Translations under genes and position numbers: made by a program
Assembly (NCBI GenBank): GCA_016296185.1
Contig: JAEDJT010000050.1
Coordinates: 1-8,457 of the forward strand
Reading direction: 5' to 3'
Length of the DNA stretch: 8,457 nt
From: Bacilli bacterium
Lineage (GTDB): Bacteria; Bacillota_I; Bacilli_A; RF39; UBA660
Shown: one piece after another, positions 4,333 through 8,457 of the stretch
How positions within the stretch are numbered: the stretch's first letter is position 1
Layout of the letters: each line of letters begins with the position of its first letter
Notes under the pieces: generated by a model
Told to the model about the DNA's origin: nothing
Database searches by the model: none
The model's input: only the letters and a program-made list of their open reading frames with translations

Positions 4333-7300
4333 CTAATCTTGAGAAATAATTTGATAATCTGATAACCAATATTCATATTCTCCTGTTTCAACCCACTTCC
4401 CATTCATTTTAGTTTTCTTAGGTTTTTCATCCATACCATATACAATTATCATATCTCCAATTTCTAACAGTTGATTCTTAAATACCTTTTTACTAATCTT
4501 AACATTTTCACTATTCCCTGTTAATGGATTTAAGAATTTAAGTTTTGGCGAATATTTAGTATCGACTCCAACAACGATAAGAGTACCTTCTTCTAAGTCA
4601 TCATTTCTATAATTTGATACACCTGTATATTCTAATTCTGCTTTAATTATTTCTTTTATACTTATATCTTCATTGGGCAAGTTAGATTCTAAATGCTTTA
4701 TTAAACCTATCATATCTATGTCTTTAAACATCTTATCTGTTTCAGTTGTTGCATATTGTCGTACTAATTCTTCTTTACAAATCAACTTATCTTTTTTAAT
4801 TTGCTTTTTACCATACAATTGATTAAATATATTGACAACCTCAAGTAATTTAGCTCTTTTGCCAAATTCTTGGAAGAAATCTAATCTTACTAATATATCT
4901 AATTGTCTACTATTACAATTAGTTTTCTCTTTTATATCTATTAATAAATCTGTAAATGTATCATATCGATTATCTCTTAATTCATATAATTGATTAGCAA
5001 CAGTTGGATTTAAAAATTTAATTGATGATAAACCTTTATATATAGTATTACTTTCTTTATCCATTGAATAATCTGCATTTGCAAATCTAAACTTAGGTTC
5101 TCTTAATTCTATTCCAAAATATTTTATTTCTTCTGTCAATTTAGTTGTTCTATCAGCATCATCATTGTATAGATTAAAAGTTGTTGTATAATACTCAAGT
5201 GGATAATGAGCTTTTAAATACGCACCATACAAGCTATCATAAGCATAACTTAAACTATGACTAGCATTAAATGAATACTTAGAAGCATCATTAACAACTT
5301 GCCAAGTTTCTTCAAAGCCATCTAAATTTCCTTGTTGTTTTAACCATCCTTCTTGTAATTTATTGTGTAATTCTTTTAATTCATTTTCTTTAAATTTCTT
5401 TTTAGCTATCTTTTTAATGATATCATATGTTTCTGATTCTTTAATTCCTAGCCATATTAAATATTTCATTATACTTTCTTGATACATTAGATAATGATAA
5501 CTATCTTCTAATAAATCATCTAATTCTTTTACTCCTGTTGAATACGGTTTTCTTTCTATGAAATTATCTAATAGTGAAGCAAATCCAGGTCTTATACTTG
5601 CGACAAATGCAGACATTTCTGACACATTAGAAACACCATATTTAGCTACTAAATCAGTAGCAAATTTACTATCAGCTTGATTTATGGTACAAGTTAATTT
5701 ATTTTTATATATTGCATAAGTTTTTTCATCTAATAATTCTTCTAACTCAGATATTGAAGGTATAGGTATATTAGCTAATTCACATGTTTTTCTAATTATA
5801 TCCCATACTTTAACTTGAAGATAATCATTTTTAAGATATTTATATTTATCTGTATGATAACCATCGATATTGACTACTATTCCATCTTTTGACTTTAATA
5901 ATCCTATTTCTCTTCTTAATGGTTTTGAATATAATAACATACTACATGGACTTGGTGCTATTGATTCAACAACACCTACAAAATGTTTTGATTCCTCTAT
6001 TATATCTTTCCATTTAGGATTATCTCTATAATCATCTAAATTTTTAGCTACTTCATCATATTCTTCTACTTTCATATCAATTGACTTACAATATAGTCTA
6101 AATCCACTTGAATCTTGTAAATATTTATAGGCTAACATCCAACCACAATTCTCTTCACCCAATAAGTCTTCAGTTGCTTTTATGAATTCATCTCTTGAAG
6201 GTGAATTTAAATCTATATCTGGAAGTGAACGTGTAGCTAATATCCTTTCAGTAGACATAAATCTTGTTGGATATAATGTTATAGGAGATTTTAATCTGTC
6301 TATTTGAGTTAGACCGAGTAATTTGTTTATATAGAATGATACTGCAGAACCTCTACCTGTCTTAGTTAGTATACCATTATATTCGTTAATAGCTTTATTA
6401 ACTATCTTATAATCTAATATAAAATATTCTTCCATATGACATTTTTCAATTATATCCATTTCATATCTTATTGCTTCTAAATATTTAGGATGTTCACTTT
6501 CATCTATATTTTCTCTTTCTTTAATCCATTCTTTATTAATTATTTCTTTTAATTCTTTATTCGGATTATCTGATACATGAGGTATTTTAATGTCATCATC
6601 TAATTCTAAACTTTCAAATGAATCAAATATCAGAGTATTGTTTAAAGCTCTTTCTATTTCTTCATTAGATAAAACTCCTTGTTTATTATATCTTTCTACT
6701 ATTTCATCATATGTAGGATAATCTAGTATAAATCCATCTTCTTCAGGATATACAATACCTTTAGCTTTTAAAAATAAATCTCTATATTTCGCATCTTGTG
6801 GACATATATAATGTGAATCATTTGCATGAATTATATCTATATCAAACCTTTTACTTAGTTGTAAAACTTTTTTATTATGTTCTACTTGAGTACTATGGAT
6901 ATGAGATTGTACTTCTAAATAAAAATTATCTCCAAAATATTCTTTCATTTTAATTAACCATTCTTCTAATCCTTCGTCATTTCTTAATCTACCTGCAACA
7001 CAAGCTGTGGTTATAATAAAATTATTTGGATTAATATTAAATAATAATTCATCATCTATTCTATTTTTATAATAAATACCTGTTAAATTACTTTCTGATA
7101 ATATATCATTTAATTCATAATATCCTTCTTTATTCTTCGCTATCATAACTAAATGATAATTCGATTTATCTTTTTCAAATCTATTAGGAACATAATATAC
7201 TTCTGAGCCAACTATTAATTTTATATTATTTGCTTTACATAATGAATGTGCTTCATATACATTACCTTGATAACCATGTTCTGTGCTAAAATATATTGCA

Positions 7301-7413
7301 TTATCTTCATCTAATTCTTTAGCTCTATTAATATATTCTATTGGTTTACATACAACATCTAAACTTTTTATATTTGAATACATACTATGTTTATGATAAT
7401 TATTATATCTCAT
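4333..7413 (-). CDS. dnaE: DNA polymerase III alpha subunit, DnaE type (1026 aa)
   Basis: A C-family replicative DNA polymerase. An N-terminal PHP domain (about 1-240) carries HKH at 7-9, EHG at 45-47, GSE at 69-71 and HANDSH at 196-201. The metal-site residues look kept, which in other bacterial C-family enzymes goes with built-in 3'-5' proofreading. The palm has GRGSA at 353-357 and the catalytic pair Asp399 and Asp401 in PDIDLN; the third carboxylate is probably Asp538 (QVKVWDII). Fingers: SIRPG (606-610), YQES (644-647), FNASHS (715-720) and YLKAHYPLEY (732-741). A helix-hairpin-helix-like region (about 795-850) and a C-terminal OB-like part (about 942-1020) follow. It is shorter than the usual 1150 or so, mainly at the C-terminus, and I see no clear clamp-binding motif. 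The start is ATG after AGGAGT. Phages of Gram-positives such as SPbeta also carry DnaE-type polymerases. Confidence 0.95.
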   Translation of the reverse strand: MRYNNYHKHSMYSNIKSLDVVCKPIEYINRAKELDEDNAIYFSTEHGYQGNVYEAHSLCKANNIKLIVGSEVYYVPNRFEKDKSNYHLVMIAKNKEGYYELNDILSESNLTGIYYKNRIDDELLFNINPNNFIITTACVAGRLRNDEGLEEWLIKMKEYFGDNFYLEVQSHIHSTQVEHNKKVLQLSKRFDIDIIHANDSHYICPQDAKYRDLFLKAKGIVYPEEDGFILDYPTYDEIVERYNKQGVLSNEEIERALNNTLIFDSFESLELDDDIKIPHVSDNPNKELKEIINKEWIKERENIDESEHPKYLEAIRYEMDIIEKCHMEEYFILDYKIVNKAINEYNGILTKTGRGSAVSFYINKLLGLTQIDRLKSPITLYPTRFMSTERILATRSLPDIDLNSPSRDEFIKATEDLLGEENCGWMLAYKYLQDSSGFRLYCKSIDMKVEEYDEVAKNLDDYRDNPKWKDIIEESKHFVGVVESIAPSPCSMLLYSKPLRREIGLLKSKDGIVVNIDGYHTDKYKYLKNDYLQVKVWDIIRKTCELANIPIPSISELEELLDEKTYAIYKNKLTCTINQADSKFATDLVAKYGVSNVSEMSAFVASIRPGFASLLDNFIERKPYSTGVKELDDLLEDSYHYLMYQESIMKYLIWLGIKESETYDIIKKIAKKKFKENELKELHNKLQEGWLKQQGNLDGFEETWQVVNDASKYSFNASHSLSYAYDSLYGAYLKAHYPLEYYTTTFNLYNDDADRTTKLTEEIKYFGIELREPKFRFANADYSMDKESNTIYKGLSSIKFLNPTVANQLYELRDNRYDTFTDLLIDIKEKTNCNSRQLDILVRLDFFQEFGKRAKLLEVVNIFNQLYGKKQIKKDKLICKEELVRQYATTETDKMFKDIDMIGLIKHLESNLPNEDISIKEIIKAELEYTGVSNYRNDDLEEGTLIVVGVDTKYSPKLKFLNPLTGNSENVKISKKVFKNQLLEIGDMIIVYGMDEKPKKTKMNGKWVETGEYEYWLSDYQIISQD

Positions 7414-7424
7414 AATATCAACTC

Positions 7425-7458
7425 CTATATAGAAAATAAGGAGGAATAATCCTCCTTT
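7425..7458 (-). terminator. GGAGGA hairpin between the small-gene run and dnaE; also shared dnaE leader element
   Basis: Perfect 8-bp inverted repeat AAGGAGGA/TCCTCCTT (7457-7450 with 7445-7438 on the minus strand), 4-nt loop, followed by ATTTTCT. This is acceptable as an intrinsic terminator for the small-gene run. It also matches the RNR leader: AAAGGAGG with no start codon, a hairpin, CTATATAG, then the true AGGAG, with nearly the same distance (43-44 bases) from the 5' arm to the ATG. Both roles are possible. Confidence 0.6.
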
Positions 7459-7459
7459 T

Positions 7460-7633
7460 CTATTTTTTAGTTTTTAATTCTATATCTTTAGCCTTTTCTT
7501 CATCAAATGTTACCATTGTTTCTTTTTCTATAAAATGTTCATTCACTTGATGTTTAAAATCAGAGTGTGCTTTTCCTAATACATATCCTATCACTGCCAT
7601 TATAATTCCTACAAATGTTATATCTGCTAGCAT
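7460..7633 (-). CDS. Small predicted single-pass membrane protein (57 aa)
   Basis: Unrecognised protein starting MLADITFVGIIMAVIGYVLG. Residues 5-20 form one short hydrophobic helix, followed by about 37 charged residues (KAHSDFKHQ, then an Asp/Glu/Lys-rich end). This suggests an N-terminal anchor with a tail probably in the cytoplasm, since Lys21, His and Lys27 follow the helix. The ATG directly follows the TAG of the preceding gene, and its GGAGG lies inside that gene's last codons, so the two are translationally coupled. The stop is TAG, just before the GGAGGA hairpin upstream of dnaE. Last gene of the small-gene run. Confidence 0.75.
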   Translation of the reverse strand: MLADITFVGIIMAVIGYVLGKAHSDFKHQVNEHFIEKETMVTFDEEKAKDIELKTKK

Positions 7634-7738
7634 CTATTTATCCTCCTCTTCTTCACATTCTTCTATAACAACAACTAATGTATATAAAAATCCTCCAAGT
7701 AATCCTAATGCTGCAACTGTTAATAATACTTCTACCAT
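7634..7738 (-). CDS. Tiny predicted membrane protein with acidic tail (34 aa)
   Basis: A 34-residue protein, MVEVLLTVAALGLLGGFLYT continuing into VVVIEECEEEEDK. Residues 3-25 are one transmembrane helix with a GLLGG turn; the last nine are mostly Glu and Asp. The GAG GAG GAT codons of the acidic tail double as the Shine-Dalgarno of the next gene, and TAG is followed at once by that gene's ATG. Its own ATG follows AAAGGAGAG. It sits directly after copy C of the recurrent motif. No family recognised; below the size most gene finders report. Confidence 0.72.
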   Translation of the reverse strand: MVEVLLTVAALGLLGGFLYTLVVVIEECEEEEDK

Positions 7739-7759
7739 ATTCAATCTCTCCTTTATATA

Positions 7760-7780
7760 TATTATACTATTTTAATTATT
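7760..7780 (-). promoter_or_regulatory. AT-rich recurrent motif, copy C (promoter-like)
   Basis: Minus-strand AATAATTAAAATAGTATAAT, TATAAT at 7766-7761, in the gap before the 34-residue gene. The Shine-Dalgarno AAAGGAGAG begins about 9 bases after TATAAT, so a transcript started here would have almost no leader. Confidence 0.5.
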
Positions 7781-7802
7781 TATTAGTTTCTATTAATTTA
7801 AT

Positions 7803-7937
7803 TTATTTTATAGTTCCACCTTTTTTTATTATTGTATAAAAACCTACTAATGTATAAAAACTATAACTTTCTAATTTTTTACCACCTAATTTTCTATATC
7901 CCATTTCTTTAAATTCTTTTACTAACATTGATTTCAT
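7803..7937 (-). CDS. Small basic protein of unknown function (44 aa)
   Basis: A 44-residue Lys-rich protein, MKSMLVKEFKEMGYRKLGGK and on to KKGGTIK. Unlike its neighbours it has no clear transmembrane helix; SFYTLVGFYTII is only a moderately hydrophobic, aromatic stretch and could be a strand pair or a membrane-surface segment. At the DNA level that stretch contains a short direct repeat (GTTTTTATACA at both copies of FYT). The ATG is preceded by AAAGGAGAGG at normal spacing, and the stop is TAA. No family recognised. Confidence 0.65.
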   Translation of the reverse strand: MKSMLVKEFKEMGYRKLGGKKLESYSFYTLVGFYTIIKKGGTIK

Positions 7938-7951
7938 ATTAACCTCTCCTT

Positions 7952-7972
7952 TATTATATTATTTTAATTATT
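7952..7972 (-). promoter_or_regulatory. AT-rich recurrent motif, copy D
   Basis: Minus-strand AATAATTAAAATAATATAAT, two bases after the stop of the 52-residue gene, with TATAAT at 7958-7953. The Shine-Dalgarno AGGAGAGG of the next gene starts three bases after TATAAT. A normal start point would fall inside it, which argues for an RNA-level role or leaderless use at this copy. Confidence 0.45.
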
Positions 7973-7974
7973 TA

Positions 7975-8133
7975 CTATCTCATATATTTTAAAAATCGTG
8001 GGTCGCTAAGCAACTCTTCAAAATCTTTTTGCTCCCAACCTTCTATATCTACTTTTAACATTTTTAATATTGTCATTACTTTTACTGCCATTGTGTATCC
8101 TACTAATCCTATTAATATTGCCATTGCTTTCAT
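7975..8133 (-). CDS. Small membrane-anchored protein (52 aa)
   Basis: A 52-residue protein, MKAMAILIGLVGYTMAVKVM followed by a soluble tail with EGWEQKDFEELLSDPRFLKY. Residues 3-20 are a hydrophobic helix flanked by lysines; residues 31-52 look like a compact helical tail that could bind a partner. The ATG lies after AAAGGAGATG, which overlaps the TAA of the gene before, so the two are coupled. The stop is TAG. No family recognised. Anchoring a replication or other phage complex to the membrane is only a possibility. Confidence 0.73.
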   Translation of the reverse strand: MKAMAILIGLVGYTMAVKVMTILKMLKVDIEGWEQKDFEELLSDPRFLKYMR

Positions 8134-8146
8134 ATCAACATCTCCT

Positions 8147-8236
8147 TTATTTTCTTTTATTATATATATCCCATATATCAGTTATAAATGCTATTAAAAA
8201 ACAAATTCCTAATGTTCCAACTACAAACCAACACAT
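8147..8236 (-). CDS. Tiny predicted membrane protein (29 aa)
   Basis: A 29-residue protein, MCWFVVGTLGICFLIAFITD followed by IWDIYNKRK. Residues 2-19 are one hydrophobic helix with two cysteines (2 and 12); the end is basic, suggesting a cytoplasmic C-terminus. AAGGAGTGATTGAT precedes the ATG, with the Shine-Dalgarno inside the end of the previous gene. Its TAA is the first part of TAAAGGAG, the next gene's ribosome binding site. No family recognised. Confidence 0.7.
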   Translation of the reverse strand: MCWFVVGTLGICFLIAFITDIWDIYNKRK

Positions 8237-8241
8237 ATCAA

Positions 8242-8334
8242 TCACTCCTTATGTTCCTTATATTCTTTATAGTATCTTACAGCCACCCATGTTGTCGTAA
8301 TTACAGCCACACAGATTACTAAATTTTTTATCAT
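8242..8334 (-). CDS. Tiny predicted membrane protein (30 aa)
   Basis: A 30-residue protein, MIKNLVICVAVITTTWVAVR followed by YYKEYKEHKE. Residues 4-19 are hydrophobic; the tail is strongly charged, with net positive charge next to the helix (cytoplasmic side by the positive-inside rule). The ATG follows GGAGATGATAAGTA, with the previous TAA one base away. The stop is TGA, and tryptophan is encoded by TGG, so the code is standard. Its last codons AAG GAG provide the next gene's Shine-Dalgarno. Confidence 0.68.
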   Translation of the reverse strand: MIKNLVICVAVITTTWVAVRYYKEYKEHKE

Positions 8335-8335
8335 A

Positions 8336-8419
8336 TTACTTATCATCTCCTTCTATAAAGATTATAAGGAACATCCAAATTAGAAGAGTTATTATAAAAC
8401 CTATTGCATATATGTTCAA
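8336..8419 (-). CDS. Tiny predicted membrane protein (27 aa), TTG start
   Basis: A 27-residue protein, (M)NIYAIGFIITLLIWMFLIIF ending IEGDDK. Residues 4-22 are a strongly hydrophobic helix. The start is TTG, with GAGGTGAT upstream at normal spacing; the only nearby ATG is out of frame. The upstream reading frame appears to end in a TGA that overlaps this TTG. The stop TAA lies one base before the next ATG. No family recognised. Confidence 0.62.
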   Translation of the reverse strand: MNIYAIGFIITLLIWMFLIIFIEGDDK

Positions 8420-8457
8420 TTGTTATCACCTCTTTTCTTATCTTTTAATATATTATA
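8416..8457 (-). CDS. Possible C-terminal end of an upstream gene (partial)
   Basis: The frame entering from the window edge reads YNILKDKKRGDNN and stops at a TGA overlapping the TTG start of the next gene, the same coupled layout seen between the other tiny genes. Only 13 residues are visible, so coding status is tentative. Confidence 0.4.
   Translation of the reverse strand, partial: YNILKDKKRGDNN

Noticed and set aside
7844..7872. Direct repeat of GTATAAAAAC in the 44-residue gene
   Set aside because: It encodes a repeated FYT in an open frame and fits chance or a small internal duplication; only two copies and AT-rich.
8242..8244. TGA stop considered as a reassigned (Trp) codon, given the AT-rich genome
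   Set aside because: Reading through would soon hit TAG and add nothing recognisable. TGG is used for Trp throughout, including conserved positions, so the standard bacterial code fits.
1..8457. CRISPR array, insertion sequence or transposon ends
   Set aside because: No regularly spaced repeats, transposase-like protein or terminal inverted repeats with target duplications; the repeated AT motif is single-copy per gap and unevenly spaced.

Overview
The window is an 8.5 kb, very AT-rich stretch with every gene on the minus strand. Strong AGGAGG-type ribosome binding sites, ATG/TTG/GTG starts, TAA/TAG/TGA stops and AGA/TTA/ATA-rich codon use suggest a low-GC Gram-positive (Firmicutes-like) setting. 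The gene content (own replicative polymerase, ribonucleotide reductase, orphan DNA methyltransferase, ClpP-like protease, many tiny unannotated genes, no host housekeeping operon) suggests the genome of a large bacteriophage. The taxon is inferred, and no structural gene is present to confirm it.

Transcription runs from high to low coordinates. (1) 8457-7460: a packed run of seven complete tiny genes (27-57 codons) plus the tail of an eighth. Most encode a single predicted transmembrane helix with a short charged tail. (2) 7413-4333: a 1026-residue DnaE-type DNA polymerase III alpha subunit with PHP and palm catalytic residues intact. (3) 4332-4094: a gene-free stretch with a 12-bp inverted repeat, a smaller hairpin and a TGTCAA-N5-TTGACA palindrome. 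(4) 4093-3911: a 60-residue unknown protein. (5) 3788-3132: a ClpP-family serine protease. (6) 3078-2287: a beta-class amino-methyltransferase with a TSPPY motif. (7) 2209-596: a zinc-ribbon plus metallo-beta-lactamase/beta-CASP nuclease. (8) 515-342: a 57-residue acidic protein. (9) 248-1: the N-terminus of a ribonucleotide reductase large subunit, cut by the window edge.

The set reads as a DNA-metabolism block: dNTP supply (RNR), copying (DnaE), modification (methyltransferase), and protein and RNA turnover (ClpP-like, beta-CASP nuclease). The most distinctive signals lie between genes. An AT-rich element close to AATAATTAAAATAGTATAAT recurs in most intergenic gaps, often touching the upstream stop codon and often followed by a hairpin. 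The leaders of the RNR, DnaE and nuclease genes each carry a second strong Shine-Dalgarno (AAAGGAGG) that serves no start codon, followed by a TATATAG element and then the true Shine-Dalgarno. In the RNR and DnaE leaders the extra Shine-Dalgarno forms one arm of a hairpin whose other arm could instead pair with the true one. This looks like a shared post-transcriptional control device.
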